From contig NZ_CDBL01000052.1 in assembly GCF_000820005.1 (NCBI RefSeq), positions 62,001 through 126,000 of the forward strand: a DNA stretch of 64,000 nt. The letters run 5' to 3'. The position numbers and the translations under genes were made by a program. The DNA comes from Aeromonas piscicola. GTDB taxonomy: Bacteria; Pseudomonadota; Gammaproteobacteria; Enterobacterales; Aeromonadaceae. The notes below the pieces were generated by a model. The model was not told where the DNA came from. It saw only the letters and a program-made list of their open reading frames with translations, and made no database searches. Positions 9,704 to 19,017 of this stretch are shown in pieces. Each line of letters begins with the position of its first letter. Within the stretch, counting starts at the first letter, position 1.

Positions 9704-11173
9704 ATGTCGGTAGAACTGCTGGTGAACGTCACCCCCTCCGAAACCCGGGTCGCCTTGGTCGAAAACGGTCTGCTGCAGGAAGTGCACGTAGAGCGTCAGG
9801 CCAAGCGCGGCATAGTGGGCAACATCTACAAAGGCAAGATCAGCCGGGTGCTGCCCGGCATGCAGGCGGCTTTCGTCGATATCGGCATGGACAAGGCGGC
9901 CTTCCTGCACGCTTCCGACATAGTGCCGCACACCGAGTGTGTGGCGGTGAAGGAGAAGGAGCAGTTCCAGGCCGGCAACATAGCCGAGCTGGTACGCCAG
10001 GGGCAGGACATCATGGTGCAGGTGGTGAAAGATCCGCTGGGCACCAAGGGCGCCCGTCTCACCACCGACATCACCTTGCCATCCCGCTATCTGGTGTTCA
10101 TGCCGGGCAGTGCGCATGTGGGGGTTTCCCAGCGCATCGAGTCCGAAGCGGAGCGGGAGCGTCTCAAGCGTACCGTGGCCAGCTATGTGGATGATCTCGG
10201 TGGCTATATCATTCGCACCGCCGCCGAAGGGGTGGGGGAGCAGGAGCTGGAGCAGGACGCCGCCTTCCTCAAGCGGCTGTGGCGCAAGATCCTGGAGCGC
10301 AAGCAGAAGTACCCGCCCTGCAAGATCCTCTATGAAGATCCCAGCCTGGCCTTCCGGGTGGTGCGCGATTTCGTCGGCGCCGAGCTCGACAAGATCCGGG
10401 TCGACTCGCGCCAGAGCTTCGATCAGCTCAAGCGCTTCACCGAGGAGTACGTGCCCGAACTGGCCGGCAAGCTGGAATACTACTCCGGCGAGTCTCCCAT
10501 CTTCGATCTCTACGACGTGGAGAACGAGATCCAGCGCGCGCTGGATCGCAAGGTAGAGCTGAAATCCGGCGGTTACCTCATCATCGACCAGACCGAAGCC
10601 ATGACCACGGTGGACATCAACACGGGTGCCTTCGTCGGCCATCGTAATCTGGAAGAGACCATCTTCAATACCAACGTCGAGGCGACGGCGGCCATCGCCC
10701 GCCACCTGCGCCTGCGCAACCTCGGCGGCATCATCATCATCGATTTCATCGACATGCAGTCTGAGGATCATCGCCGACGGGTGCTGCACAGCCTAGAGCA
10801 GGCGCTCTCCAAGGACAGGGCCAAGACCAATGTCAACGGCTTCTCCCAGCTCGGCCTGGTGGAGATGACCCGCAAGCGCACCCGCGAGAGCCTGGAGCAC
10901 GTGCTCTGCTCCGAGTGCCCCGAGTGCAAGGGGCGCGGTCGGGTCAAGACGGTGGAGTCGGTCTGCTTCGAGATCCTGCGGGAGATCATCCGGGTCAATC
11001 GCGCCTACGATGCGGATCAGTTCACCGTCTACGCCGCACCGGCCGTGGCCGACTACCTGCGGGGTGAAGAGTCCCACAGCCTCGCCGAGCTGGAGGTGTT
11101 CATCGGCAAGCAGGTCCGGGTGGTGAGTGAACCGCTCTGCGGCCAGGAACAATTCGATGTGGTGATGATGTAA
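9704..11173 (+). CDS. rng: Ribonuclease G
   Basis: RNase G (CafA), 489 residues, the same length as the E. coli enzyme. It is an endoribonuclease that matures the 5' end of 16S rRNA and participates in mRNA decay. Visible parts are an S1 RNA-binding domain (residues 38-125, GNIYKGKISRVLPGMQAAFVD), a 5' sensor/RNase H-like core, the catalytic Mg-binding aspartates in MTTVDINTG (about 300) and IIDFIDM (about 343), and a zinc-link motif CPECKGRG (about 405). It lacks the long C-terminal scaffold of RNase E. The ribosome binding site is AAGGCAAGG. Confidence 0.97.
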   Translation: MSVELLVNVTPSETRVALVENGLLQEVHVERQAKRGIVGNIYKGKISRVLPGMQAAFVDIGMDKAAFLHASDIVPHTECVAVKEKEQFQAGNIAELVRQGQDIMVQVVKDPLGTKGARLTTDITLPSRYLVFMPGSAHVGVSQRIESEAERERLKRTVASYVDDLGGYIIRTAAEGVGEQELEQDAAFLKRLWRKILERKQKYPPCKILYEDPSLAFRVVRDFVGAELDKIRVDSRQSFDQLKRFTEEYVPELAGKLEYYSGESPIFDLYDVENEIQRALDRKVELKSGGYLIIDQTEAMTTVDINTGAFVGHRNLEETIFNTNVEATAAIARHLRLRNLGGIIIIDFIDMQSEDHRRRVLHSLEQALSKDRAKTNVNGFSQLGLVEMTRKRTRESLEHVLCSECPECKGRGRVKTVESVCFEILREIIRVNRAYDADQFTVYAAPAVADYLRGEESHSLAELEVFIGKQVRVVSEPLCGQEQFDVVMM

Positions 11174-14100
11174 TTGGTCTATCGCTGGCTGAGTCGGGGC
11201 TGGTTAGCCCTCGGGGTCTTTTTCGTGCTGCTGGCAATCCTGGTCAGTCTGGTGCGCTTTGGCGGCCCCTTGCTCAACCAGCACAGGCAGGCACTGCTCG
11301 ACACCCTGCTGGCCGACAGCAAGCTGGAAGCCAGCGTCGATCGCATCGGCCTGGACTGGACCCAGCGCGGCCCGGCTCTCGAGCTGCAACAGCTGGTGAT
11401 AGCGCCGGATTCCGGCCGTTTTGCCCTGCGCCTTGGCAAGGTATGGGCGCACCTCGACTTCTGGCGCTCCCTCAATGAACTCAGGCCTGTGTTTGGCCAG
11501 CTCATACTGAGCGATGGCGACATAGCCCTGGATCTGGCCCAACCGGCCGACCCCGAGCCCAGTGACGGCCGTGATCAGCAGCAGGCATTGCTGCGCTTCC
11601 TGCTGACCCAGCTCTCCACCTTCGACATTCACGACACCCGCCTCAGCCTGACCACGGCGCTGGGGGAGGTGCGGGCCCTCGACATCGCCCAGCTGCGCTG
11701 GCAGAACCGCGGCAAGCGCCATCAGGGGGTCGGCAAGGCCTATCTCATCAACGGAGTGGGCGAGAGCACCATAGATCTCATCCTGGATGTGGATGCCCCC
11801 GAGGTGCGGCTCGATCGGCTCAAGGGTCAGCTCTATCTGGGGGCCAGCCAGCTCGACATCAGCCCCATGCTGGCACGGATCCACGCCGGCGAGCCACGGG
11901 TGGCCGGCCAGCTCGATTTCCAGCTCTGGGGCACGTTTGCCAGCGGTCAGCTGGGGGAGTCCCTGCTGGCGTTTGGCAACAACTACCTGATCTGGAAGGA
12001 TGAGAAACAGGGTGCCATGCACCGTCTCGGCCTGCAGGGGGGCAAGATCCAGCTGCGCCGGGATGGCGAAGAGTGGCAACTCGCCAGCCATGACGTGACC
12101 TTCAAGCTCGACGGCAAGCCCTGGTTGCAGAGCCGGTTGCAGCTCGAGCGGATTGGCTCCCGCATCCAGGGTTATGTACCCGCCATCGATCTGGATCAGG
12201 TCGCCAATCTGAGCCAGCTGGTCTCCGGCCTCTACCCAGAGTTGACCGAAACCCTCAAGCGCACCCAGCCCAAGGGCCAGCTGCAGGATCTTGTCCTGCA
12301 GGCCGACGCCGACTGGCGCGGGCTCTCTCTCAGCGGCCAGCTTTCCCACATCAAGGTCACCGCCTGGCAGGACGTGCCCGGCGTGCAGGATCTCAACGGC
12401 GAGTTCTGGTTGACCCCGACCGGCGGCAGCGCCCGGCTGGCGCTGCACAAGGACAAGCTGGATCCGGCTCGCCACTTCAAGGAGCCGATCCCGGTTGACA
12501 GCTTCTCGGCACGGCTCGACTGGTGGCAGGATCCCAGGGGCTGGGTGCTCTATGGTCAGGACGTGGCGCTGGACAACCCGGATCTGACCCTCGCCAGCCG
12601 TTTCAGGATGGATCTGTACGAACACACCTTCCTCGCCCTGACCGGTCGCATCGACGTCAAGAATGCGGGCAATGCGGATCGCTACTACCCCTTGCAGGTG
12701 ATGGACAAGAGCCTGGTGGACTACCTGAGCGGCGCCATCAAGGGCGGTCAGGCCAAGGGCGCGGATCTGCTCTGGTACGGCGAGTTCAAGGATTTCCCCT
12801 ACGGCAAGGGCGAGGGCATCTTCCAGGTGGCAGTGCCGCTGGAGCAGGCCACCTTCCAGTTCTTCCCCGGTTGGCAACCGCTCACCGAGCTGCAGATCGA
12901 TCTCTTGTTCCAGAACGCCAGCCTCGACATGAACAGCCGTTCCACCCACCTTGGCAAGGCCAGCTCAGACTCGGTCCATGCCTGGATCCCGGATCTCTAC
13001 CCAGGCGCCCACCTCTATGTGGATGCCAAGGTGGCGGGCGAGGGCAAGGCCATCAGCGACTACCTGCAGGACTCTCCGCTGGGGGATTCCGTCGGTCAGG
13101 CACTGCGGGAGGTAGAGATCCGGGGCCCGCTCAAGGGCTCGGTCAAGCTGGATATCCCCCTCGATGGCGAGAGCGAGGTCAAGGCGAGCGGCGACGCCCT
13201 GTTCAGCAACAACAAGGTGCGGGTCGCCAGCCTGGATCTGCCGCTGGAGCAGGTGCAGGGGCGGCTCGAATATGACAACGAGCAGACCCGTTTCAGCAAC
13301 CTCAAGGCCAGCCTGTGGAACCAGCCGCTGACCCTGGATTATCAGGGCCGGCAGCAGCCGAACCGCTATCAGGTCGACCTCAAGTTCAAGGGCTTGTGGG
13401 ACAGCAATCGCCAGCGCCGCGATCTGCCCGTGCTCGACATCCTCAAGGGGCGTGGCAACTGGGCCGGTACCCTGGGGCTGACCCTGCCCAACGACAAGCC
13501 GTTCAGCTTCCAGCTGGCGCTGGACTCCAACCTGCAGGGCATGGGGCTGGATCTGCCCTCGCCGCTGGCCAAGACCGCCAACAGCCGTTTGCCACTCAAG
13601 GTGACCGCCCGTGGCCGCGACGGCAGCGCAGACATTCGCGCCGTGCTGGGGGCGGATGTGGATATGCAGAGCCGGCTGGTCTATGGCGATGGGGTGCCTT
13701 ACCTCAGCCGGGTGCGGGTGGACGTGGGCCAGCCCGGGGCCCGGGTGCTGCGTGACAAGCCCATGCTGCTGGCCATCAACCAGCAGCAGGCGGATGTGGC
13801 CGGCTGGCTGGCTCGACTCAAGCAGTGGTTGCCGGCGAGCACGGCGCCGGGCGGCAATGCCGTGGTCGGCCCCGCCTTCCTGCCCCAGGAGTGGTGGGTG
13901 GATGGCCAGCTGGCCCGCGCCGACATCGGCAGCGCCAACCTCAAGGCGGTGCACTTCACTGTGGGGCCGGTCCAGCAGGCGACCGAGGTAATGATCGACA
14001 GCCCGGACGTGATGGGGGTGGTGCGCCTGCCGGTGACCGAGCGTCAGCCCATAGACGCGAAATTTGCCCGCATCTATTGGTCCGGCAAGAGTTCGGATCT

Positions 14101-15073
14101 GAGCCCCGAGCCCGATGCCAGACAGGACAGGGCAATCATGGACGCCATTCCCTGGCTCACCTTCAGCTGCGTGGATTGCCGCTTCGGCGCCCTGCCGCTG
14201 GGGGAGGTGAAGGGAGAGCTAGTGCCCGGCGCCAACAAGCTGACCCTCAAGGGGTTGGAGATGCGGCTGGCGGGCAGCCAGCTGACCGGCACTGTGGACT
14301 GGCTGGCCCAGCCCGGCCGGATGCAGACCCATGCCCGTGCCAGCATCAGTAGCAACAACAGCGAGCTGCTGCTCAAGCGGCTCGGCTATACCTCGCCCAT
14401 CGGCGATGCGCCCGGCAAGATGGCGCTGGACCTGAATTGGAACGATGTGCCCTATCGGCTGGATGTGCCGACCCTGGCCGGCAGCGCCAACTATCAGCTG
14501 GAGGGGGGCACGCTGCGCGAGGTCAATGACAAGGGCGCGCGCCTGCTCTCTCTGCTCAGTCTCGATTCCCTGCTGCGCAAGCTGCGGCTCGATTTCCGCG
14601 ATGTGTTCGACAAGGGCTTCTATTTCGAATCCATGTCCGCCTCCGCCAAGATCAAGCAAGGGGTGGTGGACAATCAGGATTTCTACATGAAGGGAGCTGC
14701 GGGCAACCTGCGCGGCGAAGGCATCGCCGACCTGGTACGCTGGCGACTCGACTACGAGCTGAGCTTCTCCCCCAACCTGGGCGGTACCCTGCCGGTGGTG
14801 GCGGCCTTCTCCCTGACCCCGATCACCGGCCTCTATGTGCTGGCCCTCTCCAAGCTGCTGGAGCCAGTAGTGGACGTGGTGACCCGCATCGATTTTCGGG
14901 TATCGGGTCCGCTGGATGCTCCCAAGCTGATCGAGGCGGGGCGGGACCGGGCCCGCATCAAGCTCAACCAGCAGCAGAAGGACGCGGTCGATTCGGTGGC
15001 GCCCAATCTGCCGGCGCAGGAAGTCACCCCCTTCCTGCTGACCCCCAAACACGCGGGGCCCGCCCAGCGCTGA
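11174..15073 (+). CDS. yhdP: YhdP family AsmA-like envelope lipid transport protein
   Basis: A 1299-residue protein with one N-terminal membrane anchor (LALGVFFVLLAILVSLVRF). A very long beta-rich periplasmic part follows, ending in the AsmA/DUF3971-type C-terminal region. In Enterobacteria, YhdP works with TamB and YdbH as a bridge carrying phospholipid from inner to outer membrane. The start is unusual: the frame opens with TTG directly abutting the rng stop codon (TAATTG), with no strong ribosome binding site, so translation is probably coupled to rng. The rng-yhdP-(...)-tldD order is conserved. Confidence 0.93.
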   Translation: MVYRWLSRGWLALGVFFVLLAILVSLVRFGGPLLNQHRQALLDTLLADSKLEASVDRIGLDWTQRGPALELQQLVIAPDSGRFALRLGKVWAHLDFWRSLNELRPVFGQLILSDGDIALDLAQPADPEPSDGRDQQQALLRFLLTQLSTFDIHDTRLSLTTALGEVRALDIAQLRWQNRGKRHQGVGKAYLINGVGESTIDLILDVDAPEVRLDRLKGQLYLGASQLDISPMLARIHAGEPRVAGQLDFQLWGTFASGQLGESLLAFGNNYLIWKDEKQGAMHRLGLQGGKIQLRRDGEEWQLASHDVTFKLDGKPWLQSRLQLERIGSRIQGYVPAIDLDQVANLSQLVSGLYPELTETLKRTQPKGQLQDLVLQADADWRGLSLSGQLSHIKVTAWQDVPGVQDLNGEFWLTPTGGSARLALHKDKLDPARHFKEPIPVDSFSARLDWWQDPRGWVLYGQDVALDNPDLTLASRFRMDLYEHTFLALTGRIDVKNAGNADRYYPLQVMDKSLVDYLSGAIKGGQAKGADLLWYGEFKDFPYGKGEGIFQVAVPLEQATFQFFPGWQPLTELQIDLLFQNASLDMNSRSTHLGKASSDSVHAWIPDLYPGAHLYVDAKVAGEGKAISDYLQDSPLGDSVGQALREVEIRGPLKGSVKLDIPLDGESEVKASGDALFSNNKVRVASLDLPLEQVQGRLEYDNEQTRFSNLKASLWNQPLTLDYQGRQQPNRYQVDLKFKGLWDSNRQRRDLPVLDILKGRGNWAGTLGLTLPNDKPFSFQLALDSNLQGMGLDLPSPLAKTANSRLPLKVTARGRDGSADIRAVLGADVDMQSRLVYGDGVPYLSRVRVDVGQPGARVLRDKPMLLAINQQQADVAGWLARLKQWLPASTAPGGNAVVGPAFLPQEWWVDGQLARADIGSANLKAVHFTVGPVQQATEVMIDSPDVMGVVRLPVTERQPIDAKFARIYWSGKSSDLSPEPDARQDRAIMDAIPWLTFSCVDCRFGALPLGEVKGELVPGANKLTLKGLEMRLAGSQLTGTVDWLAQPGRMQTHARASISSNNSELLLKRLGYTSPIGDAPGKMALDLNWNDVPYRLDVPTLAGSANYQLEGGTLREVNDKGARLLSLLSLDSLLRKLRLDFRDVFDKGFYFESMSASAKIKQGVVDNQDFYMKGAAGNLRGEGIADLVRWRLDYELSFSPNLGGTLPVVAAFSLTPITGLYVLALSKLLEPVVDVVTRIDFRVSGPLDAPKLIEAGRDRARIKLNQQQKDAVDSVAPNLPAQEVTPFLLTPKHAGPAQR

Positions 15074-15110
15074 GGCTGGTGGCGGGTCTTGCCATCACAA
15101 GGAGTGAGCC

Positions 15111-15443
15111 ATGATCCGACATATTCTGCTGATTACCTTCAAGGGTGAGGCCAGCCCCGATGATATCGCGGCCGTTAGAGCGGCATTTCTCGCCATCCCG
15201 CACCAGGTCAGCGGCGTGCTGGCCGTGGAGTGGGGCCAAAATGACAGTCCGGAGGGGCGTGCCGAAGGCTTTACCCACAGCGTGCTGATGACCTTCGCTA
15301 ACGAGGTGGCCCGCCAGCGCTATCTGCCCCATCCAGCTCACGATGCCCTCAAGGCGCTCTTTCGTCCCGTGCTGGAACGCATCATAGTGCTGGATTACAC
15401 GCTGCATGCGGGGGATCAGGTGATGGCCGAGAGGTCGTTATGA
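15111..15443 (+). CDS. Dabb (stress-responsive alpha/beta barrel) family protein
   Basis: A 110-residue protein beginning MIRHILLITFKGEA, matching the ferredoxin-like Dabb fold (N-terminal HILLITFK strand, VEWGQNDSPEG, THSVLMTFANEVARQRYLPHP). Members form dimeric alpha/beta barrels; their biochemical role is mostly unknown. The ribosome binding site AAGGAG lies 7 bases before the ATG. Its stop overlaps the start of the next gene (TTATGATG), so the pair is co-translated. It sits between yhdP and tldD, which are adjacent in E. coli. Confidence 0.85.
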   Translation: MIRHILLITFKGEASPDDIAAVRAAFLAIPHQVSGVLAVEWGQNDSPEGRAEGFTHSVLMTFANEVARQRYLPHPAHDALKALFRPVLERIIVLDYTLHAGDQVMAERSL

Positions 15444-16027
15444 TGGTTGATGAGCGAAGGTCTGCCATCCCGCCACTGCAACGTGCGCTGCTGGACTCGG
15501 TTATTGAACATGGCGCAGCCCATCCCGCCATTGAGGCTGGTGTGGTCGTCGGGTCGCTCGCCAAGGGTAAGGCAGACCGGGTATCTGATGTCGATCTCTT
15601 GCTGCTGGCCGAGCCGGGCTTCCATAAGCAGGGAGACGCGCTGGTGCGCACTATCGTGGGGGACCGGCCCATCTTTCACTGCTGGCAAGGACGTCATGAA
15701 GATAGCAGTTCTTACTGGCGGTTCATCTTCCTCGACATGTCCAGTATCGAGATCCACATCCTTGATCGGGGGGCTGAGTTTCCCCTTGCCAAACCTTACT
15801 TGCCACTGTTCGATAAGACCTCCTCTCTTCATGCGCTGGAGGTAGCTGGCCCGGCGCCCAGCCATTGGGACTTTCCCGCCTATATGGCGGAAGGGGATGG
15901 TCTGGTATGGGAGTTGTTCGATTGCCTCAAATGGGCGGAGCGGGGTCACCGGAGATTGGTCAGGCATCATCTTCGCAAGCTGTTGGCCGAGATGGATAAA
16001 GACCCGAATGTTGTGGATCGCGATTAA
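15440..16027 (+). CDS. Nucleotidyltransferase-fold protein
   Basis: A 195-residue protein with the minimal nucleotidyltransferase signature: VGSLAKGKADRVSDVDLLLL near residues 33-52, that is GS-x(9)-D-x-D. A third possible acidic strand follows in SSIEIHILD (about 108-116). This fold occurs in aminoglycoside nucleotidyltransferases and in antitoxin-like MNT proteins. No HEPN partner is adjacent, so I do not call a toxin-antitoxin pair. The start overlaps the Dabb gene stop by 4 bases. The substrate is unknown. Confidence 0.8.
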   Translation: MMVDERRSAIPPLQRALLDSVIEHGAAHPAIEAGVVVGSLAKGKADRVSDVDLLLLAEPGFHKQGDALVRTIVGDRPIFHCWQGRHEDSSSYWRFIFLDMSSIEIHILDRGAEFPLAKPYLPLFDKTSSLHALEVAGPAPSHWDFPAYMAEGDGLVWELFDCLKWAERGHRRLVRHHLRKLLAEMDKDPNVVDRD

Positions 16028-16046
16028 CGCGGACAAGGAGAGAGTC

Positions 16047-16865
16047 ATGTGGTTAGCCGCAATACAGCTGGTGTCCGGCCGTCGCTGGCAGGATAACCGG
16101 GCACAGATCGACGCCGAGCTGGCGGCGCTGCCAAAAGAGCGTCCGCTGCTGGTGCTGCTACCGGAGAACTTCGCCCTGTTTGGCGAGCGGCAGGGCTATC
16201 TGGACGGTGCCGAGGCCATCGGTGTGGGGCCGATCCAGGCCCAGCTGGCCGAGTGGGCCCGTCACTACGGTATCTGGCTGGTGGCCGGTGCTATGCCGAC
16301 AAGAATGCCTACCACCATCGCCGGTTCTGAGCATATCCACACCAGCTCGCTGGTGTTCGACCCGAGTGGGAAGCTCAAGGGACACTACCACAAGATCCAC
16401 CTGTTCGATGTGGACGTGGCCGACAACCAGGGCCGCTACCGGGAGTCGGAAACTTTCAGCCCAGGGCGCGAGCTTGTACTGGTGGACTCCCCCTTTGGTC
16501 CCCTCGGCCTCTCTATCTGTTATGATCTGCGCTTTCCCGAGCTTTACCGCCAGCTGACCCGGGCCGGAGCACGCGTGCTGCTGGTGCCTGCCGCCTTTAC
16601 CTCCGTGACCGGCGAGGCGCACTGGGAACCGCTGCTGCGGGCCCGCGCCATCGAGAATCAGTGCTATGTGGTGGCCGCCAATCAGGGCGGTACCCACGAG
16701 ACAGGGCGTCAGACCTGGGGCCACAGCATGGTGATCGACCCCTGGGGCCGGGTGCTGGCCTGCCAGCCAACGGGCCGCGCCACAGTGCTGGCACAGATGG
16801 ATGCCGGGCTTGTCGATGAATTGAAGCGCACTATGCCGGTGCTGAGCCACGCCCGTCTGCTTTGA
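16047..16865 (+). CDS. Carbon-nitrogen hydrolase (nitrilase superfamily, Nit-like)
   Basis: A 272-residue member of the nitrilase superfamily. The Glu-Lys-Cys triad is visible: Glu in LPENFALFGE (about 42), Lys in GHYHKIHLFD (about 113) and Cys in LSICYDLRFPELYR (about 156). The WEPLLRARAIENQCYVVAANQ segment is also typical. Closest in character to Nit1/Nit2-like omega-amidases that repair deaminated glutathione or process omega-amides. The ATG at 16047 has the ribosome binding site AAGGAGAGAG. It is commonly found just before tldD in Vibrio and Aeromonas relatives. Confidence 0.9.
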   Translation: MWLAAIQLVSGRRWQDNRAQIDAELAALPKERPLLVLLPENFALFGERQGYLDGAEAIGVGPIQAQLAEWARHYGIWLVAGAMPTRMPTTIAGSEHIHTSSLVFDPSGKLKGHYHKIHLFDVDVADNQGRYRESETFSPGRELVLVDSPFGPLGLSICYDLRFPELYRQLTRAGARVLLVPAAFTSVTGEAHWEPLLRARAIENQCYVVAANQGGTHETGRQTWGHSMVIDPWGRVLACQPTGRATVLAQMDAGLVDELKRTMPVLSHARLL

Positions 16866-17072
16866 CGGTATGGTGGCGAATTGAAACGCAGCCGCTGACC
16901 GGTACTAAGCCGGGGCCGGCTGTTGTCGGGTCGATTGGGCAAGCCTGATTGGCCGTGATGCAGACCCTATGCAATTGGATTCGCAGCCATTCGATGATGC
17001 CGCCATGCGGCCAACCGACCCTGCGAGTCGACAAACGGTTAAAACATCTCGTTACGAGAGTGGAGAAGAAGA

Positions 17073-18521
17073 TTGAGTCTATTGAGCCAGGTTAGTGCCT
17101 CCCTGTTGGCCCCGCACGATCTCGACGAAGGGCGCCTGCAGCAGCTGCTCGGCAGCCTGATGAGCCATCAGGTGGAGTTCGGCGACCTCTATTTCCAGCG
17201 CAGCTGGCACGAGTCCTGGATGCTGGAAGACGGCATCGTCAAGGATGGCAGCTACAACATCGACCAGGGCGTAGGGGTTCGCGCCGTCAGTGGCGAGAAG
17301 ACCGGCTTTGCCTACTCGGATGAACTGAGCCTGCTGGCGCTGCAACAATCGGTTACAGCTGCCCGCGGCATTGCCGCTGCCGGTGCGCAGGGCACGGTGA
17401 AGGCCTGGGCTCGTACCGAGGCCAACCTGCTCTATCCGGCCATGGATCCCCTGCAGACCCTCGACAAGCACCAGAAGATCGCCCTGCTGGAGCAGATGGA
17501 CAAGTTTGCCCGCAGCCTGGATCCCGCCATCAATCAGGTGATGGCCTCCATCAGCGGCGTCTATGAAGAGATACTGGTGGCTGCCACCGATGGCACGCTC
17601 GCCGCCGATGTGCGCCCGCTGGTACGTTTGTCGGTGACCGTCATCGCCGAGAAGGGGGATCGCCGCGAGCGCGGCAGTGCCGGCGGCGGTGGTCGCTGTG
17701 GCTATGATTACTTCCTGGAGCTGGACGGGCTGGAGAGCCGGGCCTTTGGCTATGTGCGCGAAGCTGTGCGTCAGGCGCTGGTCAACATGGAGGCCATCGA
17801 TGCACCAGCCGGCACCATGCCGGTGGTGCTTGGCGCCGGCTGGCCCGGCGTGCTGCTGCACGAAGCCGTGGGTCATGGTCTGGAGGGGGATTTCAACCGC
17901 AAGGGCTCGTCCGCCTTTGCCGGTCGCATCGGCGAGCAGGTCGCCTCCAAACACTGCACCATAGTCGATGATGGCACCCTGCCGGGTCGGCGCGGCTCCG
18001 TCAGCATAGATGACGAGGGGACGCCGGGCGGCTACAACGTCTTGATCGAAAACGGGATCCTGAAAGGCTATCTGCAGGACAAGCAGAACGCCCGCCTGAT
18101 GGGGGTGCCGCTCACCGGCAACGGTCGCCGCGAATCCTACGCCGCCCTGCCGATGCCGCGCATGACCAACACCTACATGCTGGCGGGTCAGTACGATCCA
18201 GCGGAGATCATCGCCTCGGTGAAGAAGGGCATCTATGCCCCCAACTTCGGCGGCGGCCAGGTGGATATCACCTCCGGCAAATTCGTCTTCTCCGCTTCCG
18301 AGGCCTACCTCATCGAGGATGGCAAGATAACGACCCCCATCAAGGGTGCGACCCTGATCGGCAATGGTCCCGAGGCCATGAGCCAGGTTTCCATGGTGGG
18401 GCGTGATCTTGCGCTCGATCGTGGGGTCGGCGTCTGCGGCAAGGAGGGGCAGAGCATTCCAGTCGGGGTCGGCCAGCCCACCCTCAAGCTGGACCAGCTC
18501 ACAGTGGGCGGCACCTCCTAG
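17073..18521 (+). CDS. tldD: Metalloprotease TldD
   Basis: A 482-residue zinc metalloprotease subunit. TldD pairs with TldE/PmbA to degrade unfolded peptides and mature microcin B17 and CcdA in E. coli. The metal site [11 protein letters not shown] (about 268-278) and a C-terminal Cys in GVCGKEG (about 458) are intact, along with the conserved [10 protein letters not shown]. The start is a TTG at 17073 with a good site GGAG seven bases before it; no suitable ATG is nearby. The pmbA partner is not in this window. Confidence 0.96.
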   Translation: MSLLSQVSASLLAPHDLDEGRLQQLLGSLMSHQVEFGDLYFQRSWHESWMLEDGIVKDGSYNIDQGVGVRAVSGEKTGFAYSDELSLLALQQSVTAARGIAAAGAQGTVKAWARTEANLLYPAMDPLQTLDKHQKIALLEQMDKFARSLDPAINQVMASISGVYEEILVAATDGTLAADVRPLVRLSVTVIAEKGDRRERGSAGGGGRCGYDYFLELDGLESRAFGYVREAVRQALVNMEAIDAPAGTMPVVLGAGWPGVLLHEAVGHGLEGDFNRKGSSAFAGRIGEQVASKHCTIVDDGTLPGRRGSVSIDDEGTPGGYNVLIENGILKGYLQDKQNARLMGVPLTGNGRRESYAALPMPRMTNTYMLAGQYDPAEIIASVKKGIYAPNFGGGQVDITSGKFVFSASEAYLIEDGKITTPIKGATLIGNGPEAMSQVSMVGRDLALDRGVGVCGKEGQSIPVGVGQPTLKLDQLTVGGTS

Positions 18522-18556
18522 GTTGGCGCGTCACCCGACGCGGTATCTGCAACATC

Positions 18557-18581
18557 AAACCCCGGCTCCTGCCGGGGTTTT
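18557..18581 (+). terminator. tldD terminator
   Basis: AAACCCCGGC (18557-18566) pairs with GCCGGGGTTT (18571-18580) around a TCCT loop and ends in a T run. It lies 35 bases after the tldD stop. Confidence 0.9.
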
Positions 18582-18606
18582 GTCATTCAGGCAGACGGCA
18601 ACCAAC

Positions 18607-18633
18607 AAAAAGCCCCGGCACATGGCCGGGGCT
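18607..18633 (-). terminator. Terminator of the small minus-strand gene at 18.7 kb
   Basis: AGCCCCGGC (18611-18619) and GCCGGGGCT (18625-18633) form a 9-bp stem. Read on the minus strand it is followed by a run of Ts (AAAAA at 18607-18611 on the plus strand). It supports the 67-residue gene just upstream being transcribed. Confidence 0.85.
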
Positions 18634-18652
18634 GGTAGATAGGGTGACTGGG

Positions 18653-18856
18653 TCAGTTGACCGATATGGCTCTGGCGTCTATGTAGAAGCGAGCATTGCC
18701 TTGTGGATCGACCCTGATCTGGGCAACCAGCCGATCGCTCTGCTTGTACTCCCACCGTGTTTTTATCCTGGCCAGGGCGGGGCTGGCTGCACCGACCACA
18801 TTCAGATATTCATGAAACAGGCTGTAGCTTCCAATCTCGGTCAGCATCTTTTCCAT
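18653..18856 (-). CDS. Small conserved-looking protein of unknown function
   Basis: A 67-residue protein starting MEKMLTEIGSYSLFHEYLN. The ATG at 18856 has a well-placed ribosome binding site (GGAG, 8 bases upstream); a GTG six bases earlier would be too close to it. The protein has no signal peptide or membrane helix and ends in a beta-like segment (FYIDARAISVN). It has its own terminator and a 7-bp hairpin (18877-18883 with 18888-18894) in its leader, so it looks like an independent, possibly regulated unit. I do not recognise the family. Confidence 0.7.
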   Translation of the reverse strand: MEKMLTEIGSYSLFHEYLNVVGAASPALARIKTRWEYKQSDRLVAQIRVDPQGNARFYIDARAISVN

Positions 18857-18876
18857 TTGCACATCTCCTGCAGTGA

Positions 18877-18894
18877 GTGGGTGTCTTCACCCAC
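18877..18894 (-). promoter_or_regulatory. Inverted repeat in the leader of the 67-residue gene
   Basis: GTGGGTG and CACCCAC flank a 4-base loop, 20 bases upstream of the start at 18856 on the minus strand. It could be an operator or a leader hairpin; the function is inferred only from position. Confidence 0.4.
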
Positions 18895-19017
18895 AAACCT
18901 ATCAAGCACACTCTGAATCGAGTCTGTACGAAAATCACACTAACTCATCTGTGTATCAGCAACATGATCAGGCGCAAGATCAGTGACGATTATCGGCGGT
19001 TATGACACCGTTTTCAG

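Noticed and set aside
15440-16027. MNT-HEPN toxin-antitoxin pair
   Set aside because: The neighbour is a Dabb protein, and no HEPN-type RxxxxH protein is adjacent.
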